Shown piece by piece: positions 20,469 through 30,281 of a stretch of DNA of 62,186 nucleotides; position 1 is the stretch's first letter; the number at the start of each line of letters is the position of its first letter. This stretch comes from Calothrix membranacea FACHB-236 (lineage in GTDB: Bacteria; Cyanobacteriota; Cyanobacteriia; Cyanobacteriales; Nostocaceae). The notes under the pieces were generated by a model that made no database searches, had not been told where the DNA came from, and saw only the letters and a list, made by a program, of their open reading frames with translations. The stretch is from positions 1-62,186 of the forward strand of contig NZ_JACJPX010000050.1 in assembly GCF_014696315.1 (NCBI RefSeq), given 5' to 3'. A program made the position numbers and the translations under genes.

Positions 20469-20630
20469 ATGTCTAAATACATTTGTAGTGTCTGTGGCTA
20501 TGAATACGACCCCGAAGTAGGCGATCCAGATAGTGGGGTAGAACCAGGTACAACCTTTGAAGAAATATCTGATGATTGGGTATGTCCAGTTTGTGGCGCT
20601 GCCAAAGAAGAATTTGAACCAGCAGAATAA
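20469..20630 (+). CDS. rubredoxin
   Basis: The 53-residue one-iron electron carrier has two ligand pairs, CSVCGYEY near the N-terminus and CPVCG near the C-terminus, and between them the conserved [18 protein letters not shown] segment. It has no C-terminal membrane anchor, so it is a soluble rubredoxin and not the RubA type that helps photosystem assembly. The frame is open from 20403, but ATG at 20469 has AGGAG 8 nt upstream and gives the family start [11 protein letters not shown] flavoprotein gene follows after 31 nt and may be a redox partner. Confidence 0.95.
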   Translation: MSKYICSVCGYEYDPEVGDPDSGVEPGTTFEEISDDWVCPVCGAAKEEFEPAE

Positions 20631-20661
20631 GTGGGAAAATAACAGCTAGGCTAGACATTAG

Positions 20662-21924
20662 TTGTTATTGAGACCGATTTTAAACTTGTTGCCGTTGAAA
20701 GTTGTAGTTATTGGGGGCGGGGCTGCGGGATTTTTTGGTGCGATCGCTTGCGCTAATGCCAATCCACATGCCCAAGTTATTTTATTAGAGGCTAGCCGTC
20801 AGCCACTAGCCAAAGTTCGCATTTCTGGTGGTGGACGCTGTAATGTTACCCATGCTTGCTTTGAACCCGAGAGGTTGGTGCAAAATTACCCCAGAGGCGA
20901 AAAAGCTTTGCGGGGTGCTTTTTCGCGCTTTCTACCCCAAGATACAATAGCTTGGTTTGCCAAGCGTGGAGTCAAGCTGAAAACTGAAACCGATGGACGG
21001 ATGTTTCCCATCACCGATAGTTCAGAAACGATTGTTGACTGTCTGATGAATGCAGCCACAGCAGATGGAGTAGAACTGCGTATTGGGACACCTGTGGTTG
21101 CTGTTGAACGACAAACTGATAAAACAGGGTTTGAGATTGTTTTGAAGTCGGGAGAAAGGCTCAAGTGCGATCGTCTACTCCTAGCTACAGGAAGTAGCCT
21201 AGTTGGGTATAAAATTGCCCAGGAGTTAGGTCATCAAATTACGCCACCAGTACCTTCCTTATTTACTTTCAACATTCTCGACCAAAAGTTGAGAGCATTA
21301 GCTGGAATTAGCGTTAACCCTGTACAGTTGCGTTTGTCTATGAATGGCAAAGCTGCTTTACAACAAACTGGATCGTTACTTATTACTCACTGGGGATTGA
21401 GTGGCCCAGCAGTTCTGAAGCTTTCGGCTTGGGGTGCGAGGATTTTACACCAAAGCCGCTATCAGTCGAAATTAATCATTAATTGGCTACCCGATTTCTC
21501 CCCAGAACAAGTGAGGCAAAAAATCTTAGCTGTCAAAATTGAATGGGGAAGAAAGCCAATTGCCCTGCATCGTGGCGTTGACTTACCCCACCGTCTCTGG
21601 CAATATATTCTTACACGCGTAGGTATAACTACAGAAGACCGCTGGGCGGAGATCTCTAACAAAAATTTAAACAAGTTGTTAGCAGAACTGACTCAAGGAG
21701 AATACTTAATTGCAGGTAAAGGAGCTTTCAAAGAGGAATTTGTTACCTGTGGAGGTGTTAATCTTAAAGAAATCAACTTTAAAACAATGGAAAGTAAGTT
21801 GATTCCGGGCCTCTACTTTGCAGGAGAAGTATTAGATATAGATGGTGTGACAGGGGGCTTTAACTTCCAAAGTGCTTGGACTACTGCACATCTAGCAGGT
21901 ATAGCCCTAGCTATAAGTGATTAA
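20662..21924 (+). CDS. NAD(P)/FAD-dependent oxidoreductase (HI0933/BaiN-like)
   Basis: The 420-residue flavoprotein carries the dinucleotide-binding VVVIGGGAAGFFGAI near the N-terminus, the family signature KVRISGGGRCNVTH (about residues 53-66), LLLATGS near 170, and the C-terminal FAD motif GLYFAGEVLDIDGVTGGFN. These mark the HI0933/BaiN group, for which enzymatic roles are poorly defined. The start is ambiguous: only TTG codons (20662, 20668, 20695) precede the FAD motif. The position 31 nt after the rubredoxin gene suggests a common message. Confidence 0.85.
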   Translation: MLLRPILNLLPLKVVVIGGGAAGFFGAIACANANPHAQVILLEASRQPLAKVRISGGGRCNVTHACFEPERLVQNYPRGEKALRGAFSRFLPQDTIAWFAKRGVKLKTETDGRMFPITDSSETIVDCLMNAATADGVELRIGTPVVAVERQTDKTGFEIVLKSGERLKCDRLLLATGSSLVGYKIAQELGHQITPPVPSLFTFNILDQKLRALAGISVNPVQLRLSMNGKAALQQTGSLLITHWGLSGPAVLKLSAWGARILHQSRYQSKLIINWLPDFSPEQVRQKILAVKIEWGRKPIALHRGVDLPHRLWQYILTRVGITTEDRWAEISNKNLNKLLAELTQGEYLIAGKGAFKEEFVTCGGVNLKEINFKTMESKLIPGLYFAGEVLDIDGVTGGFNFQSAWTTAHLAGIALAISD

Positions 21925-22740
21925 GTTTTACTTAACTTAACAATTAGTTTAAGTAATTGTTCGGTAATTCTAGCATAAATACGTAATTAAAAATCTTCTT
22001 TATATTATCAACATAAAATAAATTTGCTTAGACATAAAAATTAAATACTCGGTAAAGATGCAATGAATTTTGTAGGTATGTCAGCTAGAAATGTTAACTT
22101 CTAACTAGCGAAAGCTCTTTCATGGGAAACCAAAAGTTGAGTTAGATGAAACAGATAGCTTCAAAAACCAGGGACAATCTACCTACTGAGCTTCATCCCC
22201 CTCTCGAGATAGATTCATCGATTGTTAATTTGATGAGACAATATCTAAGTAGTATCACTAATTGGGGAGGCAAGCTCAGTAAGCTCTTTAATGAGATATT
22301 CGGAGGCTATGATGTGGGAATTACATTTTGCCAGCCGGATATATGTTACCTCTTACCAGCAAACTAGCTCAGGTAACACCTGACAAGTGCTATGGCTGGA
22401 GCCAAAAAGCATTGTGGTAAAAAGCCGTAATTACTACAGCAGGTAGACGGAAAACATGCCACCAAAATCAAGAGGTAACCTTAAATACTTACGTCTTGCT
22501 ACTACGTAAAGTTTGAATTAAGAACTAATAAACAACAGTTTGGCAACCTCTTCGGCTGTGACTTTTCTCTAAGTTGAAGAGCAAAAAGTTTGTGTGCATA
22601 TATAGCTTATTGGCACATTTCTGCTAAACATATTGCAGTGCTTAGTTAAGGTTGCACTCAGTTTTTAATCAACCTACCTCAAGTTGCAATTCAGCAAACT
22701 CAAATATCCTTGCTGACTAAAAATAATCAAAGTAAAGTTT
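21925..22740. other. intergenic region upstream of the EPS cluster
   Basis: This 816-nt region probably contains the main promoter and leader of the polysaccharide cluster. A 73-codon plus-strand frame (22146-22367) has no good ribosome-binding site and no recognisable motif, so it is not called. No known leader RNA or antiterminator element was identified. Confidence 0.5.
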
Positions 22741-24180
22741 ATGACAATAAAAACTGTAACCAATGCCCACTTCCGAGAGGCTCCTCTAGACTTACGTGCA
22801 TCTTTACCGATCAGGCTACGAAAAGGCTTATGGTGGCTTCGATTGCTCACACTGAGTTCCCTAGACTTCACAGTTCTATTCCTAGCTTGGATCTTCGCTA
22901 AATATCATACTGATGCTGTAGATTTTTCTTGGCAAATCCCCAGCACCTTTTTACCAATACTCATGACTATTGCTATCCAAATAGTAGCACTAGCAATTCA
23001 AGGTAATTATCAACCTGGAAAAAAGCGTTATGACTATTTAAATATTTTCAAAACATTAACTTTTGCCCACGGACTCATACTAGCTTTTGTATTTTTATAC
23101 CAACCAGATGTTGATATTAGCCGCTCAACACTAATATGGTCTTGGTTGCTCAGTACAACTTTAGTGTGTCTGGGCAGATTTACTACAGACATTACACTAG
23201 AACATCTTCGTCACCGCAAAATATTGGGACAGTCTTATGTTTTTATAATTTGCGATCCCGAAGATACCGAAAAGTTTATTAGCCTCATCAAAAAAGAAAA
23301 ACGTTACATAATTTGTGGCACTGCTAGCCCCAGATGTTTAGATCGTTACTATCGCCAAGAAACCTTAGAAAAGCTCAACGATTTGGGAGTAACTGAGGTT
23401 TTTATCGCTTGGAATGCCATTAAGAATAGAATGTTTATCCGCTGGCTATTTCAGTCATCAGGCATAATGCTTCATCTTTTATCAGTGGAAATAAAAAACA
23501 TTTATAGAAATGTAGAATTTAACGAAATTGGTGGCATAACTTGTCTCAGCTTGGATTGCCCGATCATTACAGCCAAGGATTTTTGGATTAAAAGAAGTTT
23601 GGATTTTTGTTTAGCAGCAATATTGATATTTTTGTTGTCTCCAATTTTACTGGCGATTTCTATAGCCATTAAGCTAGACTCTCCAGGTACAGTCTTTTAT
23701 AAACAAACCCGTATAGGTTTACGTGGCAGACCTTTTAAAGTATGGAAATTCCGTACGATGAGATCTGATGCTGAAAAACTGCAAAGAGAGTTAGAGGCAT
23801 TAAACGAAACTAAAGATGGAATTATCTTTAAGATTAAAAATGACCCTCGCATTACACGTGTCGGTTCATTTCTTCGCCGTTATAGCCTAGATGAATTACC
23901 TCAACTATTTAACATTCTTTGTGGAGAAATGAGTTTGGTTGGCCCTAGACCTTTGCCTACCAGAGACGTAGATAAGTTTTCCGAACACCATTTTATCCGT
24001 CATGAAGTGTTACCTGGAATTACAGGTCTTTGGCAAGTTTCAGGCAGATCCAATGTTTTGGATTTTGAACAAGTAATTCAAATGGATCTCAACTATATTG
24101 AGCATTGGTCACTTTGGCTAGATTTTGAAATTCTGCTAAAGACAGTCAAAGTAGTTTTAACTAAAGAAGGCGCTTACTAA
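22741..24180 (+). CDS. polyprenyl-phosphate sugar-1-phosphate transferase (EPS initiation)
   Basis: This WbaP/WcaJ-type enzyme transfers a hexose-1-phosphate from a UDP-sugar to undecaprenyl phosphate and so starts each repeat unit. The 479 residues hold several membrane helices in the N-terminal 160 residues, a soluble nucleotide-binding-like middle (about 165-270), one more membrane helix (about 290-312), and the catalytic Bac_transf domain. That domain has KVWKFRTM, DELPQLFNIL, MSLVGPRPLP and PGITGLWQVSGR. The first sugar cannot be told. It is the first gene of a co-directional polysaccharide cluster. ATG at 22741 has no strong Shine-Dalgarno. Confidence 0.92.
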   Translation: MTIKTVTNAHFREAPLDLRASLPIRLRKGLWWLRLLTLSSLDFTVLFLAWIFAKYHTDAVDFSWQIPSTFLPILMTIAIQIVALAIQGNYQPGKKRYDYLNIFKTLTFAHGLILAFVFLYQPDVDISRSTLIWSWLLSTTLVCLGRFTTDITLEHLRHRKILGQSYVFIICDPEDTEKFISLIKKEKRYIICGTASPRCLDRYYRQETLEKLNDLGVTEVFIAWNAIKNRMFIRWLFQSSGIMLHLLSVEIKNIYRNVEFNEIGGITCLSLDCPIITAKDFWIKRSLDFCLAAILIFLLSPILLAISIAIKLDSPGTVFYKQTRIGLRGRPFKVWKFRTMRSDAEKLQRELEALNETKDGIIFKIKNDPRITRVGSFLRRYSLDELPQLFNILCGEMSLVGPRPLPTRDVDKFSEHHFIRHEVLPGITGLWQVSGRSNVLDFEQVIQMDLNYIEHWSLWLDFEILLKTVKVVLTKEGAY

Positions 24181-24357
24181 AACGCGTTAACTAGTAAGAC
24201 TGAGTACTCACGCTATCCGTAAATATTAACTTGTCAAAGATATAAAAATATCTTGGATAAGTAATCAAAAATTATGGAAATTACGGACACAATAGCCTAG
24301 ATTTTCCATGATTGCTTTTTACTCAACAAGAACAAAGTCGTATAAAAAATATAGATA

Positions 24358-25794
24358 ATGGGACAGATAAAAGTTTTAATAAATTCTCTGTCACTTCTAA
24401 TAAACCGTTTGACGCAAGGAGTTACAACTTTTGTCTTAACTGCTGCTATAGCTCGTAATTTAGGAGCTTATGCCTTAGGGCAATACCTATTGGCCATTAG
24501 CTATTACTATATCTTTGTAAACCTTGCTTCTCAAGGTTTAAAGACTTTGTTTACGCGAGAACTTTCCCGTTCACCAGAAGACACTCCTGTTTATCTTGTA
24601 AGTGGGACTTTATTGCAGTTAATTCTCAGCTTTATTGGCTATTTAGGACTAGTAATTTGGGTATTCTTATTACCCTATAGCCCTGACACATCAGTTGTCT
24701 GTTACGTTATGGGCTTAAGTATTTTGCCATTTGCACTTTCAAACATTACAGAAGCAATTTTCCAAGCCCAAGAAAAAATGCATTTGATTACTATTTCGAC
24801 AGTGCCAATTTACATCATACGTTTATTGGTAATGCTTTGGGCTATGCAAATGCGTTATGGAGTTGTATACATCGCTGGTATATTAGTAATTTCTGAATCG
24901 TTGATTACAGTAATCCAATGGATTTTACTTACCAGAATGATTCAACCTCAATGGCAAATTAAGCGAGATTTTATTGTAAATACTCTCAAAGCTGCTCGGA
25001 CATTTTTTGCTCTGGAAGGTGTAGGAATTATTGCAGGTAAGTTAGACGTACTGATACTCTCACTATTAGGCAATGAGTTTTTTATAGGTCTATATGGCGC
25101 TGTCACACAATTAATGCAGCCCTATTATATTGTTGCTAACAGTGCAAATATGGCAGCATTTCCCCGTATGTCAAAGGCAGTATATTTGGGTAAAGAAAAA
25201 CAGCGTGAATCTACAGAAAATATTATTGAACTACTACTTTGTATGGGTTTGCCCTTCTCGGTAGGCATGTTGTTCTTTGGCAAAGAATTATTGTTATTTG
25301 TTTATAAAGACCAAAGTTTTCTGCAAGCAGATATAATTTTATATTTGATTTCATTCACGATTATTACTGCTACATTTTGTAAAGCACTTAGTTATTTATT
25401 AATCGCGAACGGTTTAGAAAAGTTTAACCTTATAGAAGTTGCCATAACATCTGCACTTGGAGGTTTATCTGGAGTAATATTTATTTCTCAATATAAATTA
25501 CTAGGTGCCGCCTTGATGGGTTTGGTGATGTCTTTATTCAGCTTTAGTTTATATATGTATGTTACATATAGCCGCCTCTTTCCATTACGGTTATGGAATG
25601 TAATTCGTCGTCCACTACTAATTACATTGTTAATGTTAATGGTTTTTGTGCTATTACAAAAGCTAAATTTAGATTTCTTAGTAATTTTAATTTCATCAAT
25701 TTGTGTGTATGGCTTAATCATGGGTTCAATGACTATCCACCAACTAGGAGGTATTAACAAAATTAAACAAGTAATATTAAAGAGGGCAAACTAA
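24358..25794 (+). CDS. Wzx-type polysaccharide flippase
   Basis: The 478-residue polytopic membrane protein has 12-14 hydrophobic helices, an N-terminal amphipathic start and the RNLGAYALGQY segment typical of the MOP/PST flippase family. It should flip the lipid-linked repeat unit from the cytoplasmic to the periplasmic face of the inner membrane. It lies second in the cluster, 177 nt after the initiating transferase. The ATG at 24358 has no clear ribosome-binding site. Confidence 0.85.
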   Translation: MGQIKVLINSLSLLINRLTQGVTTFVLTAAIARNLGAYALGQYLLAISYYYIFVNLASQGLKTLFTRELSRSPEDTPVYLVSGTLLQLILSFIGYLGLVIWVFLLPYSPDTSVVCYVMGLSILPFALSNITEAIFQAQEKMHLITISTVPIYIIRLLVMLWAMQMRYGVVYIAGILVISESLITVIQWILLTRMIQPQWQIKRDFIVNTLKAARTFFALEGVGIIAGKLDVLILSLLGNEFFIGLYGAVTQLMQPYYIVANSANMAAFPRMSKAVYLGKEKQRESTENIIELLLCMGLPFSVGMLFFGKELLLFVYKDQSFLQADIILYLISFTIITATFCKALSYLLIANGLEKFNLIEVAITSALGGLSGVIFISQYKLLGAALMGLVMSLFSFSLYMYVTYSRLFPLRLWNVIRRPLLITLLMLMVFVLLQKLNLDFLVILISSICVYGLIMGSMTIHQLGGINKIKQVILKRAN

Positions 25795-25972
25795 GATTTT
25801 TACTTTAACAAATGCTCATGTCTTCAAATACCTACTGGATGACCCCATAAGGGCAACTTACGTTACCAAAATCAATAGGGTAGAGATGAGTCTATTTAGA
25901 TACTGATATAAAAATTAAAATATCAATGATTGCAACATCTTTTTTCAAATTTAAAAATTAATTGTAAATAAA

Positions 25973-27064
25973 ATGGCTATTAAAGTTGCTCTGCTCAATT
26001 TTTGCTTTGATGATTACACTATTGAATTAGCCAATAGTTTGGTAAACCATGTTGATTTAACTTTAATTCAACAAGAAAAGAGTGCCGCTGCTTGCGAGGG
26101 TGTACTAGATGAACGTATTCCAGTACTGAGATTTGAAAAACCACCTATGCGTCATCCTGGAAATATACGTTCCATAGGGGAAATGATGCGGATTATTCAA
26201 GAAGTTCAGCCTGATGTTCTCCATGTACAAGAATCAAACGATATTTGGTATTTATTAACCCTTTTATTTGCCAAAATGCCGCCTATGGTGACAACAATTC
26301 ATGATGTGTTTGGTCACCCAGGTGATGCAGAGCAAGTATTTGCTTCTCAATATACCCGGCGAATCGCCTTTTATCGCTCACAGCAATTAATTGTTCATAC
26401 ACAGCAACATAAACAAACTTTAAATCAACAATTTTGCATATCACAAGAAAAAATTAATATTTTGCCACATGGTGAACTTGGCAGTTTATATTATCGCCGC
26501 ACTCAAAAATATAGTCTCCCCAAAGAGCCATCTACCTTACTATTTTTTGGGAGAATTTGGCCCTATAAAGGCTTAAAATATTTGCTGCAAGCTATGCCAT
26601 TGGTAGCGGAACGCATTCCTGATGTCAAGCTGATAATTGCAGGAAGAGGAGAAAATATTCATCAATATTTTCCTGATGGCTATGACGAAAAGCGCTACGA
26701 AATTATTAATAATTTTATTTCTAATGAAGATGTGGTGAAGCTATTTCAACGTAGCACAGCTACGATTCTGCCATATATTGAGGCCTCTCAAAGTGGTGTA
26801 GCAGCTTTATCATATGGCATGGGAACGCCCATAATTGCCTCGGAAGTGGGCGGTTTAAAAGAGATAGTTAAAGACCAGGAAGATGGTTTATTAGTTCCAC
26901 CAGGCGATGTGGAAGCCCTGGCTAACGCGATTATTAATTTATTAAGCGATCAAAAGCTGTATAATCAAATTCACAGTGCAATGAAAAATCGTTGTCAACA
27001 AGACTTAAATTGGGACAATATTGCCCAGCAAACAGTAGAAGTTTACCAAAAATTACTCTCATAA
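25973..27064 (+). CDS. GT4-family glycosyltransferase
   Basis: The 363-residue GT-B enzyme has the N-terminal acceptor-binding half (to about 170), then LLFFGRIWPYKGLKYLLQA at the start of the nucleotide-sugar half. The C-terminal PYIEASQSGVAALSYGMGTPIIASEVGG carries the E-x7-E-type motif (partly degenerate) of GT4 enzymes. It probably adds a sugar to the lipid-linked intermediate on the cytoplasmic side; donor and linkage are unknown. It lies between the flippase and polymerase genes. Confidence 0.88.
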   Translation: MAIKVALLNFCFDDYTIELANSLVNHVDLTLIQQEKSAAACEGVLDERIPVLRFEKPPMRHPGNIRSIGEMMRIIQEVQPDVLHVQESNDIWYLLTLLFAKMPPMVTTIHDVFGHPGDAEQVFASQYTRRIAFYRSQQLIVHTQQHKQTLNQQFCISQEKINILPHGELGSLYYRRTQKYSLPKEPSTLLFFGRIWPYKGLKYLLQAMPLVAERIPDVKLIIAGRGENIHQYFPDGYDEKRYEIINNFISNEDVVKLFQRSTATILPYIEASQSGVAALSYGMGTPIIASEVGGLKEIVKDQEDGLLVPPGDVEALANAIINLLSDQKLYNQIHSAMKNRCQQDLNWDNIAQQTVEVYQKLLS

Positions 27065-27114
27065 ATATGCAATATATCAAAAGTAATTAAATTAACTTAT
27101 TACAAAATAAAAAA

Positions 27115-28395
27115 ATGATTTTTCTAGAAAAAGTATTCACAGTAGTTGCATTACTAATTTATTCTGGTGGACTTTTGCTTCTCGTCTTGTCAGGGGGCGC
27201 GAATGAGTCAGATGTAGAAGTCAACTATGATACTAGTCTATATCAAGTAGTATTTATATTAATTTATTTTATCACCATAGTGCTTTTAGGTTTACGCTGG
27301 AAAAGAACACTTTATGTATTAGGTAAAAATAAATTTGTTTTATTATTATTAGGTTTAAGTTTATTTTCGGTATTTTGGTCTTTTGCACCCGATTTAACTC
27401 TGAAAAATAGTATTAGATTAATTGGTTCCAGCCTCTTTGGAATTTATCTAGCTAGCCGCTATACCTTCAAAGAGCAATTAAAACTCTTAGCTTGGACTTT
27501 TAGCATAGCTATAGTCCTGAGTTTTATCTTCTCCATTGCCTTACCTAAATACGGGATTATGGGCGGAGTCCATGCAGGTAAATGGAGAGGAATCTTTATA
27601 CATAAAAATGGTCTTGGTTCCAGTATGCTTAACAGCAGTACTATCTTTTTATTGATGGCTGCTGCATATAAAAAGCACCGCAACCTTTTTCTGTTGGGTT
27701 TCCTGCTTTCTTTAATATTAATAGTACTTTCAGTATCCACTTCAGCTTTAATAAATTTAATAATACTAATAGCTGTTTTTATAGCTTTCCGCGCTTTATG
27801 GCTACCGTATTATGTAATGGTGCCTACAATCTTAGCAGCAGCAACATTGATCCAAATTATCTATTTTTGGTTTATTAATAATGCAAATTTAATATTTGGG
27901 GTGTTTGGTAAAGATGCAGGTTTGAGCGGCCGTGGAGATTTATGGTCTCTTGTATTTGACATGATTCAGAGACAGCCCTGGTTAGGATATGGATATAGTG
28001 GATTTTGGAACGGCTGGAATGGAGAATCTGCTTATATATGGCGTGCGGCTCCTTGGACTCCTACACATCCTCACAATGGATTTTTAGAACTATGGCTTAA
28101 TTTAGGTTTATTAGGGCTAGCAATATTCTTAATTGGCTTTGGCATCAATTACTTTAAAGCCCTAGCTTTTGTGCGTCTTACCAGAAAAACAGAAGACTTT
28201 TTCCCTGTCATACACATGACTTCTTTAGTGCTAATTAATTTAACAGAAACAGCATTACTAGAATCTGATAATTTCAACTGGATCATTTACATAGCATTAT
28301 CTTCTGCAATTAGTATGCAAGTAAATGAACAGATGAAGAAAAAAGTTAGCCGTAGCCTCAATCAAAAGCAGCAAAGTTACTTAATTCAGGGGTAA
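27115..28395 (+). CDS. O-antigen ligase/Wzy-type polymerase
   Basis: The 426-residue protein has about 10-11 membrane helices and a large periplasmic loop carrying PTHPHNGFLELWLNLGLLGL, the signature of the Wzy_C (O-antigen ligase/polymerase) family. In this context it is most likely the polymerase that joins repeat units in the periplasm. Its stop codon overlaps the start of the next glycosyltransferase gene by one base (TAATG), showing tight coupling. Confidence 0.88.
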   Translation: MIFLEKVFTVVALLIYSGGLLLLVLSGGANESDVEVNYDTSLYQVVFILIYFITIVLLGLRWKRTLYVLGKNKFVLLLLGLSLFSVFWSFAPDLTLKNSIRLIGSSLFGIYLASRYTFKEQLKLLAWTFSIAIVLSFIFSIALPKYGIMGGVHAGKWRGIFIHKNGLGSSMLNSSTIFLLMAAAYKKHRNLFLLGFLLSLILIVLSVSTSALINLIILIAVFIAFRALWLPYYVMVPTILAAATLIQIIYFWFINNANLIFGVFGKDAGLSGRGDLWSLVFDMIQRQPWLGYGYSGFWNGWNGESAYIWRAAPWTPTHPHNGFLELWLNLGLLGLAIFLIGFGINYFKALAFVRLTRKTEDFFPVIHMTSLVLINLTETALLESDNFNWIIYIALSSAISMQVNEQMKKKVSRSLNQKQQSYLIQG

Positions 28396-29495
28396 TGAGC
28401 AAAATGCACATACTAATGATAGGAGCTAGCCCAGAACAAAATGGAGGCATCGCAACTGTTGAAAAGTTAATCATTAAGTCTATTAATGCTGATATTCAAA
28501 TTCAGCATATTACTAGTCATGATGAAGGCTCCATCATACATAGACTGATAGTATTTACTAAAGCTTTTATCAAGTTAATTTGGTATCTGTCAATTCAAAA
28601 AATTGCCCTTGTGCATATTCATCTTTCAGATGGTGGTAGTGTTGTACGCAAAGCAATTTTGCTAATTGTGGCTGCAATATTCGGTAAGCCTGTATTGATG
28701 CACGCTCATGGGGCAGAATTTCATGTAACTTACAGTAAGTTACCAGTATGGGCACAGAAAAGTGTCAGTTGGATATTTCGTCAAAGCCAAGGATTTATTG
28801 TCCTTTCCAATACCTGGAAAGACTATTATGTTAGCAAAGTGGGATTAAATCCAAAACAAGTAATTGTGATGCCTAATCCCACAGAAATACCTGCTCAAAT
28901 TCCTAATCGTACCAACTCTAGTCAACTGAATTTGGTTTTTTGTGGACGAGTAGGTCAGCGTAAAGGAGCATTTGATTTAATTGAAGCGTTTGCTAAATTG
29001 CCTGATAACCAAAAAGCTTATACCAAGTTGATTTTGGCAGGAGATGGGGAGATTAGCAAAGCGCAAGATTTAGCTGCTAGCCTCAACCTAAAAGAGAAGG
29101 TAACTTTTCTGGGTTGGATTAATGCCACACAAATGAATCAGCTATTATCTCAAGCAAATATATTTGTTCTGCCTTCTTATAACGAAGGTCTACCTATGGC
29201 CATTTTAGAAGCTATGGGCTGGGGTCTACCTATAATTGCCACACCTGTCGGTGGTATACCTGAATTAATTTTTCAAAAACAAAATGGTCTTTTAGTTACC
29301 CCAGGAAATATTCTAGAGTTATCGCAAGCAATAGAGTTATTAATTGCTGATGAAAGTTTACGAATTTCTCTAGGAAATGTTGCAAGGAATAACGTTGAGA
29401 AATTTGATGTAAGGAATTATTGCCATCATTTAGCCCAAATTTATTATTCAATATCAAACTTTGAGATAACTGAGGAAATACTAAATGAGAATTAA
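28395..29495 (+). CDS. GT4-family glycosyltransferase
   Basis: The 366-residue GT-B enzyme opens with HILMIGASPEQNGGIATVE, a glycine-rich loop of the acceptor half. Further along are LVFCGRVGQRKGAFDLIEAF and PSYNEGLPMAILEAMGWGLPIIATPVGG, the latter the canonical E-x7-E motif (EGLPMAILE) of family GT4. It is predicted to add a sugar during repeat-unit assembly. ATG at 28395 shares a base with the polymerase stop and has AGGGG just upstream. The 3' end overlaps the next gene by 11 nt. Confidence 0.92.
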   Translation: MSKMHILMIGASPEQNGGIATVEKLIIKSINADIQIQHITSHDEGSIIHRLIVFTKAFIKLIWYLSIQKIALVHIHLSDGGSVVRKAILLIVAAIFGKPVLMHAHGAEFHVTYSKLPVWAQKSVSWIFRQSQGFIVLSNTWKDYYVSKVGLNPKQVIVMPNPTEIPAQIPNRTNSSQLNLVFCGRVGQRKGAFDLIEAFAKLPDNQKAYTKLILAGDGEISKAQDLAASLNLKEKVTFLGWINATQMNQLLSQANIFVLPSYNEGLPMAILEAMGWGLPIIATPVGGIPELIFQKQNGLLVTPGNILELSQAIELLIADESLRISLGNVARNNVEKFDVRNYCHHLAQIYYSISNFEITEEILNEN

Positions 29496-30243
29496 TATTT
29501 GTAGTGTAGAAATAGATAAATACAGTTTTGATGAAGTTACTGAACAAATTGTCAATCATGCAAGTTCTAGGAGTAAGCCTGAATACGTGGTTACTCCAAA
29601 TGCTATGCACATTTTAACTTTACAAAAAGATACCCATTTTCGAGAGATTTATCGCCAAGCTTTTTTAGTAGTACCAGATGGTGTATCGCTTTTATGGGCA
29701 GCTAAATTTTTGCAGACTCCTTTGAACGGGAGAGTTAACGGCACAGATTTGTTTGAAAAGCTTTGTGCTGTTGCAGCCGAGAAAGGGTTAAAGATATTTT
29801 TGTTAGGTGGTCGTCCTGGAGCAGCAGAACAAGCTAAGCAAAAGCTCAAAGCTAGACATCCAAATTTGTCAATTGTAGGTACTTATTGTCCTCCTTATGG
29901 CTTTGAAAACCAGCCAGAAGAATTAGCAGCAATTAATTCCAAAATTAAATCTGCATCTCCTGATATTCTCTTTGTGGGTTTAGGAGCGCCCAAGCAAGAG
30001 AAATGGATCGCGCACAATTATCAAGAGTTAGAAGTACCAATTTCTATTGGTATTGGCGTTAGCTTTGAGCTAGTTGCTGATATGGTAAGAAGAGCGCCAG
30101 TTTGGATGCAAAAGACAGGTTTAGAATGGTTGTTTCGTTTGATAGTTGAACCTAGTCGCTTGTGGAAGCGATATATCCTGGGTAATCCTACATTTATTTG
30201 GCTGGTATTGAAGCAGCGCGTTCAGACATTAATGTTTAACTAA
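29485..30243 (+). CDS. WecB/TagA/CpsF (GT26) glycosyltransferase
   Basis: The 252-residue GT26 enzyme has the family blocks TPNAMH, VPDGVSLLWAAK with the catalytic-region Asp, NGTDLF, FLLGGRPG, and GLGAPKQEKWI. Known relatives transfer N-acetylmannosaminuronic acid (WecG) or N-acetylmannosamine (TagA). The usual FD-x2-AG segment reads FELVAD here, a mild deviation. A basic, aromatic C-terminal tail may bind the membrane surface. It overlaps the preceding GT4 gene by 11 nt, with AGGA before its start. Confidence 0.93.
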   Translation: MRINICSVEIDKYSFDEVTEQIVNHASSRSKPEYVVTPNAMHILTLQKDTHFREIYRQAFLVVPDGVSLLWAAKFLQTPLNGRVNGTDLFEKLCAVAAEKGLKIFLLGGRPGAAEQAKQKLKARHPNLSIVGTYCPPYGFENQPEELAAINSKIKSASPDILFVGLGAPKQEKWIAHNYQELEVPISIGIGVSFELVADMVRRAPVWMQKTGLEWLFRLIVEPSRLWKRYILGNPTFIWLVLKQRVQTLMFN

Positions 30244-30281
30244 GTAACTAATTATCAATAAATAATTCAGAGAGGAGAACA

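Noticed and set aside
22146-22367. 73-codon plus-strand frame upstream of the EPS cluster
   Set aside because: No clear ribosome site or motif. It could be a real small gene but cannot be supported from the sequence.
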